The notes beneath the pieces were generated by a model that searched no databases, was not told where the DNA came from, and worked only from the letters and a program-made list of their open reading frames with translations. Shown here piece after piece: positions 1-11,079 of a stretch of DNA of 64,000 nucleotides. Numbering within the stretch: position 1 is the first letter of the stretch; each line of letters starts with the position of its first letter. The stretch lies in NCBI GenBank assembly GCA_030435675.1, contig CM059623.1:7032012-7096011 (forward strand), read 5' to 3'. Source of the DNA: Steinernema hermaphroditum. Taxonomy: Eukaryota; Nematoda; Chromadorea; Rhabditida; Steinernematidae. Both the position numbers and the translations under genes were made by a program.

Positions 1-231
1 CGCTCCGTCTTCTATCGATCACCGCCTTTTCTGTTTACTTTCACTCGCCGTCCCGACGATCTTTCGGCGATCGTCGGTCGACGGAGAACTGGCCTCGCCT
101 CCGCTTTTGTGCTCACTCGAAACTTTTTATGCTTGCGCGCCGCGATTCCCGAGATTATCCTCGCCTCCGGGGTATCGGGGCGGGGCGGCAGCCGCTATAA
201 TCGGCTTGTACACCCTTCCATGTTTGCAGGG
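1..231 (+). promoter_or_regulatory. Upstream region of the ZAK-like gene, with 3' splice signal at 223-229
   Basis: No coding exon is supported here. A pyrimidine-rich stretch ends in TTTGCAG at 223-229, two bases before the ATG at 232. This could be a spliced-leader acceptor or the end of a 5' UTR intron whose first exon lies to the left of the window. Confidence 0.4.
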
Positions 232-3200
232 ATGTCGTCCTCGGCGGAGAAGGACGTCGAGCGCGTCCAGAAGTTCGCCTCCTACCCCCTCATCCCGCGG
301 CCACACCTCGATCTCGGCCGGCAACTCGGCCGTGGCGCCTTCGGCTCCGTCTTTCAGGGCACCTGGCGCAATGGAGATCAATCGATCGTCGTGGCCGTCA
401 AGAAGGTGTTTATGCTGGAGAAGGAGGTGAGTCCGGGGGAACCTGCCCGTCGCTGATTGCTCGCCGCTTCTCGAAAATGGCGCTCCCTTGCAGGCCGACA
501 TTCTCTCCAAGGTGCGCCACCGCAATATAATCCAGTTCTTCGGCGTGTGTCACACTAACCCGGACTTCTTCATTGTCACAGGTAGCCACAGACCTTCGTC
601 GACCCCTCCGAATGCCTTTCAGAGTTCGCGGAGAACGGCTGTCTCTTCGAGTACCTCCATGAGCGGGCCGACTTCGAGCTCGACTTCAGCCGCATCCTCT
701 CCTGGGCCATCCAGATCGCCCACGGGGTACAGTACCTCCATTGCGAAGCGCCCGTCACCATCATCCACCGCGACCTGAAGTCGAAGAATGTGGTCCTCGG
801 CAAACAGCTCGTCTGCAAGCTCTGCGACTTCGGCACTTCCAAGGACCTGACGCATTCCTACACGCAGCCAACGTGGGGCGGCACGGCCGCCTGGATGAGT
901 CCCGAGATCATCAATCAGCACGAGAAAATCACCACCGCCTCCGACGTTTGGAGCTTCGCCGTCGTCCTCTGGGAGCTCACCTCTCGCGAGATCCCCTACA
1001 AGGGCCTATCCGAATTTAAGATCTACACTATCATCTCCACACTCTCCGAACGGTGGGTCCTGTAGACGCAGCCCTTACCCCTTTTCTTCAGGCTCGTCAT
1101 CCCCGACTACTGCCCGAAGGAGCTCGCGAAGTAGGTGGCGTTTCTATGGCGGGGTTCCGCCGAGTCTGGGCATTAGTCTTCTGATTTCAGCCTGCTGCGC
1201 TCCTGTTGGAGGGCCGAGCCAGAAGAGCGGCCGACGATGCGCGAGGTGGTGACGGAGCTGGAGAGGATCGGCCAGAACGAGGAGCTGACGGAAGAGGTGG
1301 CCACCTTCGTCAAGGAGGATCAGCGTCAGTGGAAGGAGGAGATCGGGCGTCAGCTTCGACAGCTCGACGACCTGAGGCTGGATCTAGCGCGGAAGAGCGA
1401 AGAGCTCGACAGGCGCGAGTGGGCGATACGGAAGCGCGAGAACAGCCAACGGAACCTGCTCCTCTCCACCGCCTACAGTAGCCACGTGGCCGGCTGGAGC
1501 GTCGACGCCGTCTGCGACTGGATCCGCAATCTAGCCGCTGTCCTCGAGACGCCCGTCGACGCTCACGTCGTCACGAGGCTCCTGGACGTCGTGCGGAAGT
1601 ACGATATCTCCGGACACCGTCTTCTGGAGATCACGCCGCACGACCTTGACGCCCTTGGTATCGAGAGCCTCGAGGTACGCGCTGAGCTCTCGAGGCGTAT
1701 CTCGGACCTCAAGGTGCAGGAGCTGGGCACTCTACAGTACCCGAGCCTGCAGCTGGCCGCCCAGATCGAGGAGCGTCAGGTTGGTGCCCGGGACGGCCTC
1801 GCTGACCGCCGTTTCAGAAGAAGGAGAAGGGGCTGATGCCCTTCAACGTGCCCATCGTTCTCCACCTCGGCCTCTACCAGCGGAAGGTCTTCGACAGGCC
1901 CGGCGTCCCCTTCCGCTACAAAGTCTTCGTGGACACCGACTGGAAGCAATCGTCCTTCATGGTGAGTCCCGCCGCGAGGTCCTCACGCCACCCGTTCAGA
2001 TCGACGACCTGCCTCCGGAGATCACGGACTCGTCCACAGTAATCCAACACGTCACCATCTCGATCGTCTCCAAGGAGAAGAAGCTCCTCCTCGACAACGT
2101 CCGCTGTGTGTGTCCCCCCTTTGGGTACCTTGAGTGGTTGGACGCGCGCGAGGACCAAGAGGAGGTTACGGTTGTCTGTGTGGTCACGTACACGGACCAG
2201 GTACGGTCGTCCGCTAACGAGAGAGCACGAAGGGTCCTTCCAGGTGCTGCAGCCGAGGAACACATGCATCCGCACGAAGATTCGGGACTGCTCGAAGGCG
2301 GCGACCGTCGAGGAACGCTCTGTGTCCCTTCGCTTGCGCCCTATCGCCACGGGGACCACGATCACGCGGCGGAACTCCTCGTTCCTGGTGGCGCCTCCAC
2401 CTCCGGCGTCTCCAATGTCGCCTCTCGGCATCGGGAAGACGTCTTCGCTGAATCTGCTCGCCGTCGCCTGGCGAAACCGCCACTCCACGTCGCGCTTCTC
2501 TTCCGCCTCTCCCGAGGTCGTTCCGGAGGGAGCGAGGCTCGGTTTCAAGAATCAGCCTCTGCTGGGAAGTGCGGTCCCCTCCACTAACCCTTCTGAGACT
2601 TTGCTTCCAGAATCTCCGATCTGGGCCGAGATCGCGGCCACCCTCCGACAGTCGCCGCGGCCCGCATCCCACGCAAAGTCGTCGCCAGCAATCTCTGCCG
2701 AAGGCGCCTCTAAGGAGCCTCCGGTTTCGAAGCAGTTGCCGGCGCGCTCGATCTCCGACTATCCGAAGGGGAAGAAGCCGCTGCGGATGCCGAAGAGCGG
2801 ACGTCTTCGGAAGGTGTCGTTCGGTGCGGCGCCCCTTCGGAAGCGCTCGACGGCGTCGACGTCGTTGGCGAAGGAGGCGACGCCGTTGAAGGAGACGACA
2901 AACGGGGAAGCGCGGCCCTCGTTCTATCTCGACAACGAGGAGGAACCAACGACGACGGGAGAATCGTCGGAGGGCCCGAGCCAGCGGAACGACGTCACGC
3001 CTCCTGAGTCGCCGACGACGGCGCCTCTGAAGCGCTGCTGCGAGCGGTACGACTGCCGGAGGCAGAAGAAGCCGACGATGCCCGTGAAGGAGGTGGAGAA
3101 CGAGAAGGCGATTCTCGCCGAAGACGGCCGTCTCCTGAGGCCGAAGAAAAACCGGAGACGCGGCCCCGTGAAGGCCAAGGAGTCGACGCCGCCGGAAGAC

Positions 3201-3340
3201 GATCTGGCGGCGCAGCTGGCGAAGGTGAGTCCTAGGGGCGCCGGAAGATGATCGTTCCCTTTCAGGCGACCGTTGGCAGCAGAAGCAGTCGGAACGTCTA
3301 CGGAGGGAACAATAAGTGGAGCTGGAAGCCGGCGCTCTGA
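232..3340 (+). CDS. MAP3K20: ZAK/MLTK-type MAP kinase kinase kinase (MAP3K20 family)
   Basis: Ten exons: 232-426, 494-581, 623-1052, 1092-1130, 1191-1779, 1818-1961, 2000-2200, 2244-2568, 2611-3224, 3266-3340. All junctions keep frame, giving 899 residues. The kinase domain (about residues 26-275) has the glycine loop GRGAFG, VAVKK lysine, HRDLKSKN and DFG; the activation segment ends WMSPEI. A charged heptad region (about 285-340) stands where ZAK has its leucine zipper, followed by a SAM domain (about 352-424, starting GWSVDAVCDWI). The conserved stretch after the SAM domain also resembles ZAK, which separates it from MLK and DLK kinases. The tail is basic, Ser/Pro-rich and low complexity. 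ZAK relays ribosome-collision and other stress to p38 and JNK; that role is inferred from family. The 42-bp intron at 2569-2610 is a multiple of three and could be retained. BBS7 follows closely. Confidence 0.9.
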
Positions 3341-3443
3341 GGACCCGGGATGTACATAGAGGCACGGGAGAGCCAACTGTGATCGAGATCTACGAGTGTT
3401 GTCGATACGAGTCTATTTATGTTGGCGCTTGTGGTGCCAGAGC

Positions 3444-3449
3444 AATAAA
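3444..3449 (+). terminator. Poly(A) signal of the ZAK-like gene
   Basis: AATAAA lies 104 bases after the ZAK stop codon and about 105 bases before the 3' splice signal of BBS7. This spacing is typical of nematode operons. Confidence 0.6.
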
Positions 3450-3540
3450 GAGTCCACGGCAAGTGTGGGGACACCCGGTCGGGGCCGCATGCGTCGCCTA
3501 GCAACGTCTCTTCCTGGGGTGCCGGTTTACTTTACTGCGC

Positions 3541-3556
3541 ACTCCTATTCTCCAGA
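3541..3556 (+). other. Probable trans-splice acceptor of BBS7
   Basis: ATTCTCCAG ends one base before the BBS7 ATG at 3557, and no upstream BBS7 exon is visible. With the ZAK poly(A) signal only about 105 bp upstream, an SL2-type acceptor is the simplest reading. The leader itself is not encoded here. Confidence 0.55.
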
Positions 3557-6500
3557 ATGCATCTGAATCTAACGCGCGTCGACTATGTGCACGTGGGGAC
3601 GACGAACCGGAGCGCCCTCCGGATCATCAAGACGAAGGAGGAGAAGGCGAAGCGGCGCAAGTCGCTCCTCTCCTCCTTCTCCGCCGCCGAGAGGGTCGTC
3701 GTCGGCGCGCAGAATGGCTCGCTCCTCTGCTTCGAGCGCAAGAAGAACGAGACGGCCGTGGTGTTCAAGACGGCACAGGGTCCCGAGATCTCCGTGGTGC
3801 GTCTCGGTGGCGCCCTCGGTTCCGCGCAGGACCGGGTCTTCGCCGTGCAGGAGAAGCGCATCGTCGGCTACAGCAAGAAGGGGAAGAACTTCCTCACCCT
3901 GGAGACGAACTTTTCCGAGAACATCCATGCCATGTAGGTCGATCCCGGTCGGCCGGACCTGACCCTCGGCTACAGGTTCGTCTACGGCGTCGACCTGTTC
4001 CTCTCCGCGCGCAACGTCTTTATGCACCTCCACGACACCGCCGAGAGCGCTGTAGGTGGAGCACAAGGACGTCCTCGAGGCCTTCTTTTTGCAGACATAC
4101 CGCTGCAACGACGCGATCAACGACGTCCTCTGCCTGCAAGTGACCGAGGGCGGCTGGGTGGGCCGCGGCATCACCCCCGTGCTCGCCTGCGACGACAAAA
4201 CGCTCAAGGTGCTCAGCGGCAGCGACGTCGCCTTCGAGCTCCTCCTCGGCGACAGTCCCAGCGTGCTGCATCTCTTCATGAACGACGGCGGCTTCAACAA
4301 GCAGATGGTTCTCTACGGCACCAAGAACGGTCGCCTCGGGCTTGCCGAGCTCACGGAAACGAATCCACGCGTCCTCTGGGAGATCCCGACGCGCTCGACG
4401 GGCGGAGTTGCCGCCATCCACTGTTACCCGATCACCTCCAGCGACTACCCGGACATCGTGCTCGGCAAGGACGACGGCCTCATCGAGATCTACGGCGTCG
4501 ACATGCAGAACTTCGTCTCCTTCAAGCAGAGCTACGTGCGTCCCCTCCCGACAGGCTACCGTAACCCGCTTTAGGAGTGCAACGAAAGCATAACCGGGCT
4601 GCAGTGCGGCCGTGTGGGCAACGAGAACTTCGATGAGATCGTCGTCTGCAGCTACACAGGCTGGGTGTTCGGCCTGACCACTGAGCCCGTGGTGGCGAAG
4701 GCGCCGCCCGCGGTGGCCCTCGAGGCCTCGGGTAAGCCTGTGCAGCAGCCGATGGAGGTGAAGGTGCAGCAGCTGCGCACGGAGGTGGAGGAGTTGGAGG
4801 CGAAGTTGAAGGAGGAGAAGGCGAAGTACGAGAAGGCGACGCAAAAGAGCGGCGGCCCATCGAGAATCCCCCGCTTCAGCATCAACGACCAGTTCGTGCT
4901 GGACAAGCTGAACGCCTGCTACTCCCTTTCCATCGAGCTCATCGTCCCCATCGACATCATAATAGTCCAGGTATCCTCTAGAGGGGGCGCACGTCTAAAA
5001 AGACGCCTTCAGAGCGACGTGCTCCTCGACCTCATGGACATCGAGAAGAGCAACGCCGTCGTGTCGAAGACGATGCCTCCGGAAGGGGTGAGTTCCCCGA
5101 CCATCCCACCTCCTCACTGCTTTTAGGGCTGCAGTCAGGGAACGCAGTCCTGGCACTCATCCGCTGCGGTGAGAACGTCACGCGTCTGGAGGTTCGTCTT
5201 CGAAGCAGCGAGGGAACGTATGGCACGATCAGAGTGTACATCTGCCCTCGGACGCAGCCGAGGATGTGCCAGGTCGGTTCTTCGTTCCAAAAGAGAGCAT
5301 CGGAGCACTGTAGGGGACGTGCAGGGTCACCTACTGACCGTCTAAGCGTGTGCTGTGACGTGAAGGACAGCTTTCGGGCTTACTAGAGGTCTAAGGTGTG
5401 GACAGGAAAAACTCCAGCTTTGGACTAGAAGTCGTACTTTGCCCCCTCTGACCCGTCCTTTGGCCCTCACTGACTTCCTCCGTCGGCCCAGATGCCGTCG
5501 GTGATTCGGTCCCACGGCGTCGGGGTGCACGAAAACAAGGCTGACGCACCGCGGCTAATTGGCCTTTCTCCGAAGTTTGACACCTTCTGCGCCTCCCCCT
5601 GAAGGAGCCAATTAACAGCCGCTCTCGCTGCGTGCAGCCCTGAAGGTCCGCTGCACTCCCCTTGTTTGCCGACGCTTTATTAGGACCCGATGAGACCTCG
5701 TCGATCGGTGAGTGCGTTGTCCTGAAGAGAATTCGCTACCGTAGTCCCCGACGAACTTCGGGCACCTTCTGTGCACTGCTGCGAAGATGTTCGTGCCGTG
5801 CTAATGGCCCTTTTTCGGCGCCCATTTCTCGTCGAATGGCTCCTTCGTTCGGGACTCCAAGGTCTCTTAATTGGCCCTCTGGCAAACAATCCCCCGTTCC
5901 AATTAGGCGCGCGAAATCTGAGCACCGCCCCTCCCTCCCCTCGGTCGGCGCCCCTCGGAGCCTTAGTCCCCGCTTCTCTGATGAATCCGACGCTCCTGCT
6001 CGCGGCGCTAATCCTCCACCTCGCCTCCGGCGACGTCTTCAGCGACCCCTCCTCCCCCTTCGGCTTCCATCCGAGCTTCAGCTTCGGCCACGTCTTCTTC
6101 GCCCCCATGAAGAAGCAGTTCGAGCCGGTAAGCGTGGTCGTGGCAGGATCTCATTCGGCGGCTCATTTCAGGCGGTGGACGAGCCTGCGCCCCCGCAAAC
6201 AGACGCGGTGCCCCTGGAGTGCGCCTCGGGGATGCAGGTGCTTGTCTCCAACTGGGAGTGGGAGAACTGCATCTTCAGCCACTCCACCTTCGACTCCCTC
6301 ATGCGGCACCACTTCTCGCGCCCCATGTGCATCCACCGCTTCTGCACCGAGTCCACAGCCGCGCCCCTCCTGGCCCCCCGTCCGAAGCCCTTCGCTTTCT
6401 TCTGAGCCCGACGACAATCGGTGACCCACACTTGTAGACCCTGTCTCCGCTCCAATAAGGTCCACCTAGCTGTTTTGCTCTCCGGACTCGCTAAGTGTGG

Positions 6501-9500
6501 GAACGCGGCTCCCGAGGAGCCGGGGATCGGCGCCAAAGATGCTTTCGGAGTTTGCGCTCCTCGGCGGCTGATCCACCGGCGGACAAATACGGCGCTGTCC
6601 AAATGAGTTCCTCGCATAGGAACGCTTTGTAAACAAGCCCTAGTGGATGTGTTTGCGATCCCTCGAACGCCTAGCTTCTCGGTCCGCCGAGGTTCCACGA
6701 ACCTCAGGCACAGACGGTCGATGACGTAGGAACCTCGGTCCAAGAGGTGGGAAACTCCCAGAAGTGTTTTGACTTCGAAAATGCTGGGAAAGTGCGACCG
6801 ACATTTGGTGCAGGCTTGTTCTTTCCCAGGAGACAAAGATTCTGAACACATCTACGTCGCTGCAGCTCCCGGTGCGAGACCGTGTGTACTCCAAGAGGCG
6901 AATACAAAAGGCCCACTTCCAACGAAGAGATTGTGGTCACATATACGGTCCTCGCTTATCATCGGGGTTTACGAGGGATTAGTGGCAGATTATCTCGACC
7001 TACAGTCCACTATGCCGCCGAATCTTGAGCTGTAAGGTGAACAAGGTAGTCGGGAATCTGCCACTTCGAAGAAAGGCGACCTTTCCAGAACCGGCCGTAT
7101 TCCAACCCAACGAGAAGAGAATTCTCCCAGAAGAGATGATCCCGGAGGACGTCGAAGTGCCATGCAGGGATGACGACCTTCTGGCACCGCTACGTCCTCG
7201 GGGAGGTTTGGAGTGTATCGGTGTTTTTGCGCCCTTTCGGACGTTCTCGGGCCGCATTTAAATAGAACGACAGAGGCGTCACGTTGTGTTTATTATCTCC
7301 ACGTTGTTATCTCGCGTAGTTTGTGAAGTCAGCGGTATGAAAGTGGTCCCCTTTGACAAACCGGGTCACGTAGGACCCACAATAAGACCACGTTTCGTCC
7401 TCTCGGCCCACCACTGCACGACGGAAGGCGTCGCCGCCCCCCTCGCGGGTGGCAGGGCACAGTTCGGGTGCGAAATCACAAAAGAAAGACACAAAACGCG
7501 ACGGCGTGACAGATTGTCGGGCTTATCTCGAGAATTTAGGCAGTGACCACGTGATGAAACCATCGATCACGGGTTCCGGGACCCTGCAAACGGTCAAAAG
7601 TTCACTTTTTGTGCGAACCAGCCTCGCTAACACCACGTTGCCTGTAGGACCTCTGGCGATAAGCCGGATGGAGCGTCCCAAAGTTGCAACGAGGTGACGT
7701 GCTCTTCGTGCCGGAACTGGCGCTCCTCTCCCTGAGTGCTGATAAGGGATCGGAGAAAGCGGACACTTCCTGAAGGGCCGTAGCCGATTTTGTAATGATC
7801 CAGAGGCCGTGGTTACTCATCCGGTGGAGGAGAGGTGGAATCTGTGGTCTCATCGGCAGTTGTTTGCTGTAGGGTCTTATCGCCAAGTGGAGAGCAATAT
7901 TCAAAGAGTAGGGCACAAAGAAGGCGCTCGGGTGCTCGAACGCCTTATCTTTGACATCACAGTAGTCTCGGTTCCCGCAAACAGCGTTGTTTTGGACGTT
8001 CCACGGGCACTGTTGCTGGAAATTTCGAGCTGATAAGCGTCGAAAGAAAACGAGTTTGGCGCCAGCGGAGGCAACTTGCACGCAGTTGACTCCCGAAGCG
8101 AAGTAGAACTGAATCGTCGATGCCCCCACCTTGCAAGAAACGTCACTTTTCGAGAACTTTTGAACGGGTTGCGTCAGCCCGCGGTACATGACAACTCGCC
8201 GCGGGACAACTCGCCGCCGGCCAACTCGCCGCGGAGACAACTCACCGCGGGGACAACTCGCCGCGGGGATAACAGAATACAGCCTTGTGGTCTTAGCCAG
8301 ACCGGGGTTCGCCGAAGCCATCACGACAACAGGGCTCGCCCTTCGGGCTCGCGTTAAATCCATAGGCATAGTCCTAAGCCGGAGCCTAAGCCAAGCCTGG
8401 ATGATAGGCTAGTTCCAAAAAATGAATACAGGGCTCGCTTGCGGCTCGCCCGTAACCTTAAATATCTAGGCATAGTCCTAAGCCGGAGCCTAAGCCAAGC
8501 CTGGATGTTAAGGCACACGCAAAATGAATACGTGGCTCGCTTCGCTCGCCTGCAACGTTAAGTATCTAGGCATGAGCGTAAACCTAAGCCTACCTCTAAG
8601 ACCTGCATTGTCGGCACACCCTTTGAGCCTCTATTCTGTTGTCCTCCGCGGCGAGTTGTCCCCGCGGCGAGTTGGCCGGCGGCGAGTTGTCCTCTGCGGC
8701 GAGTTGTCCTTCGCGGTGAGTTGTCCTTCGCGGTGAGTTGTCCCCGCGGCGAGTTGGCCGGCGGCGAGTTGTCCTTCGCGGTGAGTTGTCCTTCGCGGTG
8801 AGTTGTCCCCGCGGCGAGTTGACCGGCGGCGAGTTGTCCCGCGGCGAGTTGTCCCGCGGCGAGTTGTCCCGCGGCGAATTGTCCCGCGGCGAGTTGTCTT
8901 GCTCCGTCACTCCGGACCCCTCCATCCTCCTCTCCCCTCTGCGTCTTCTATAGAAACTCTTTATTACTTTCAACGAATTGCAAGGAACAGAGATGGCCTC
9001 AAGAGATGCGGGGGCCGAGAGATCAGGCGAAGGGGTACGGTAGTGCTGCTGCCAGAGCGCCTACGAGTGAAGGGTCCCGTATTGGAGTTGCTGCGTTTAT
9101 CGAAAGGTCTAGAGGCCTAGGGAACAACAGGAGGCGCAGAGGCCGGCCGAGCGGTAGAAGCATCCCATGTTGCAGCCACAGGAGTCGCCGCTCCGCTTCC
9201 TCACTTCAAGGCTGTCCTGAAGCGGATTCTAAGACTCCGGACGACGGTCGAGGACCTACCAGAAAGGAGCGGACGAAGACATCGTCGAGAGGTGCGTCGG
9301 AGTTGGCGATCGAGGGCTTCGCGGCGCCGAGGGAGAGGCAGAGGAGAAGTAGGACGACGAGCAGAGGGGACACCAAGGAGCTCCAGGTCCGCGACATGCC
9401 GAAGACGGATTCTGAAAAGGAACAAGTGAGCGAAGGCGATGACGGAGGGTCCGCGGAGGAGCGGCCAGGAAGCGGCCGACTTCTCGGAGGTCGGGAGGCG

Positions 9501-11079
9501 CTCTGGAGGGCCGAGGCGGCGAATCGGCCATAAAACGGAGCAGCACTCTCCGCAACAGATAGACGACAAAAGGGTCCGCGTGGATGGAGGCGATAACACA
9601 CGTGGTCGGCCGAAGCAGCGGCGTCGGGAAGAAAGAAGAGGCGACCCTCGGTGCAGCCTCGCTCGATCTCTGGCGCTTCCGAGTTCGAAGGGATCGGGGC
9701 CGATAAGAAGATCAGGCACGATTCGGGCGTCCGGGGAGCGGCGGAGGCGGCTCTTCCGAGCCTCCGGAGGCGCCTTCACGGCGGCGGCGACGACCCTTCG
9801 CGTCCTCTCAGAGAAGAACTTTTGTCGATGTGATAAGCACGTGAAGGCAACGTGGGGCTACGGTAGCGCGCTGATTAGGCGCTGAATCACATGACCGGTC
9901 AAAGGGCTCCGGGAGAGGGCCACTGGGGAGGTCCACGGTCCTCTAGAAGAGAGAATAACAGAGAGTTTCAGTTGCGGACGTACCCGGTGAAGCCGCTGTC
10001 GCTCCACGAGCGCGTCCACTCCTTCGACGACTCGCGGCCCCTCAACACACTTACCGTAACCGGTGCCTTCACCATGGGCGAGGCACACGGCTGGCTCAGC
10101 ATGTGTCTCAGCGAGATCCCCCTCCGCTCGCCGACCGACGACTCCGTCACCTTCAACTTCGCCTCGACCTACAATGGCGGCACGCAGCTTCAGGCCACCT
10201 ATGGGTACGGTAGGCCCCGGAGGAGATTAGGCTTGTTTTCGCGCGTGGAGATTATGCAAATGGCGCCTCGGGGTTGCGTCATCTCGCCGAGCTGACGGCG
10301 CCCTACCCCTTAGGCCCGCGCGCTTATCGTCGCCAGCCGGCGACAATGAAGGCGATCACACCACTAATTCGCCCGGAACCGAGGGGGTGGCGAAAACAGA
10401 TTCTTTGGTCTCCCAAAGGCGGCGTGGTTGCAGGAAGGGCCGCGCCGTCTACCGTAGTGACAACCTCTCCACCGTCGCCATCATCAAGGACCTCATCAGC
10501 AAGGAGGCCACACGTAAACAGATAAAGATCAACGTCAGCATCGGTAGGTGCCGCCCCAGAAGCCCCCCAGAGTCTCGGCTGACGTCGGCCGCGGGCTGAC
10601 TCAGGCCTGCACAAAGGGAGTGCTGGGGCGTCTGGGAACGATTCGCGTCGAGAGCCCTTTCAGAAGTGAGCGAGGACAGCATCATCCACTGCCTCAAGAT
10701 CTTCCACCCCAAGATGGAGTATTTCTTCAACCTCCGCCGCAAGCTCGAGCTGGCCGACGCGCTGAAGGTACGGTAGCAAGGGCCGCATGTCGTAGTCTCC
10801 TTGCAGGACCTGGAGGCGAACCAGGAGGACATCTCGTATCTCAACGACGAGCTGCGGACGATCCTGCGCTCATATGAGAAGCTGCACGACGAATTCACGC
10901 GGGAGTCCTTCCGCAACGACAAGCTCTTCGGCATGACGACGGACCTCTTCATCGACAAGTACCGTATGGCCGGCGTCTCCGGCGACCACACGCGCAGGAG
11001 AGGCAAAGAGCTTCTGCAGTTTTTGCAAAGCCGCTACAGCTTCGAGAATCTCGTCAGCTTCTTCAACGAGCCCTTCTGA
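3557..11079 (+). CDS. bbs-7: BBSome subunit BBS7
   Basis: Ten exons: 3557-3933, 3976-4051, 4095-4535, 4575-4970, 5013-5087, 5135-5272, 9972-10204, 10434-10543, 10664-10767, 10807-11079; frame is continuous for 740 residues (human BBS7 is about 715). The N-terminal beta-propeller is clear (KISR-like GPEISVVRLGGALG, ITPVLAC, DEIVVCSYTGWVFGLTTEP). A short coiled coil follows at about 354-385 (KVQQLRTEVEELEAK). The C-terminal half after the giant intron aligns along its length (PVKPLSLHERVHSFDDSRP, STVAIIKDLISKEATRKQ, YGMTTDLFIDKY-like end). BBS7 is a core subunit of the BBSome, which moves membrane cargo in cilia; the C. elegans orthologue is osm-12. Exon 6 must use the acceptor at 5131-5134 rather than the TTTTAG just upstream to keep frame. 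Intron 6 is 4.7 kb and holds two other genes. Confidence 0.93.
5981..6405 (+). CDS. Nested small secreted protein with four cysteines
   Basis: Two exons, 5981-6127 and 6172-6405, joined across a 44-bp GTAAGC...TTTCAG intron in phase 0, give 126 residues. The protein opens with a clean signal peptide (MNPTLLLAALILHLASG), then a Phe/Pro/Ser-rich segment, then a C-terminal domain with four cysteines (contexts LECAS, ENCIF, MCIH, FCTES) and the end PRPKPFAFF. It is probably exported and disulphide-bonded. I do not recognise a family. It lies inside BBS7 intron 6 on the same strand, so it needs its own promoter. The intron phase, signal peptide and stop position support a real gene; there is no strong SL acceptor immediately upstream. 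Confidence 0.6.
8190..8898. mobile_element. Element with inverted minisatellite arms (copy 1)
   Basis: The left arm (8190-8269) is about five copies of a 15-17-bp unit GACAACTCGCCGCGG; the right arm (8641-8898) is about 16 copies of its reverse complement. The interior (8290-8610) has about three imperfect copies of a roughly 100-bp repeat containing GGCATAGTCCTAAGCCGGAG. The same interior sequence occurs at 38.4 kb between a different pair of inverted short tandem arrays. No transposase is encoded; long open frames over the arms only translate the repeat. I could not find a target duplication for this copy. Confidence 0.6.
8961..8966 (-). terminator. Poly(A) signal for the nested peptide gene
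   Basis: TTTATT on the plus strand reads AATAAA on the minus strand, about 140 bases after the stop codon of the gene at 9109-9397. Confidence 0.35.
9109..9397 (-). CDS. Six-cysteine secreted peptide precursor (neuropeptide-like), nested in BBS7
   Basis: Two minus-strand exons, 9260-9397 and 9109-9216, joined in phase 0 over a 43-bp GTAGGT...CTTCAG intron, give 81 residues. It begins with a strong signal peptide (MSRTWSSLVSPLLVVLLLLC). A short propeptide follows, then a dibasic site RKR, then a 27-residue C-terminal peptide with six cysteines spaced C-x-C-x3-C-x7-C-x2-CC (core CGCNMGCFYRSAGLC). The ATG lies 14 bases after a CCTTTTCAG acceptor (9412-9420, minus strand), as for trans-splicing. 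The layout is that of a processed, disulphide-rich neuropeptide or secreted effector. The paired cysteines near the end are loosely like trissin, but spacing differs, so I assign no family. The second exon is only 36 codons, easily missed by gene finders. Confidence 0.65.

Larger units (their letters stand above)
5273..9971 (+). other. 4.7-kb BBS7 intron hosting nested genes
   Basis: Almost every other intron here is under 70 bp, yet this one is 4,699 bp. The flanking exons are confidently BBS7 (ending RMCQ, resuming LRTYPVKPL), so it is a true intron. It contains a secreted-protein gene on the same strand (5981-6405), a peptide-precursor gene on the opposite strand (9109-9397), and a repeat element (8190-8898). 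I see no coding evidence in 6406-8189. Confidence 0.85.

Noticed and set aside
4052..4094. Reading through BBS7 intron 2 (frame EHKDVLEAFFLQ looks coding)
   Set aside because: It is in a different frame from exon 2; the 43-bp GTAGGT...TTGCAG intron joins the exons in phase 0 and matches other intron sizes.
7286..7546. Plus-strand frame containing VLSAHHC, like the trypsin histidine motif
   Set aside because: No other serine-protease motif, no splice partners and no signal peptide; a short chance match in the BBS7 intron.
8596..8973. Frames of repeated DNSPRDNSPR on the minus strand and related repeats on the plus strand
   Set aside because: They only translate the tandem GACAACTCGCCGCGG array; no start, domain or stop context supports a protein.
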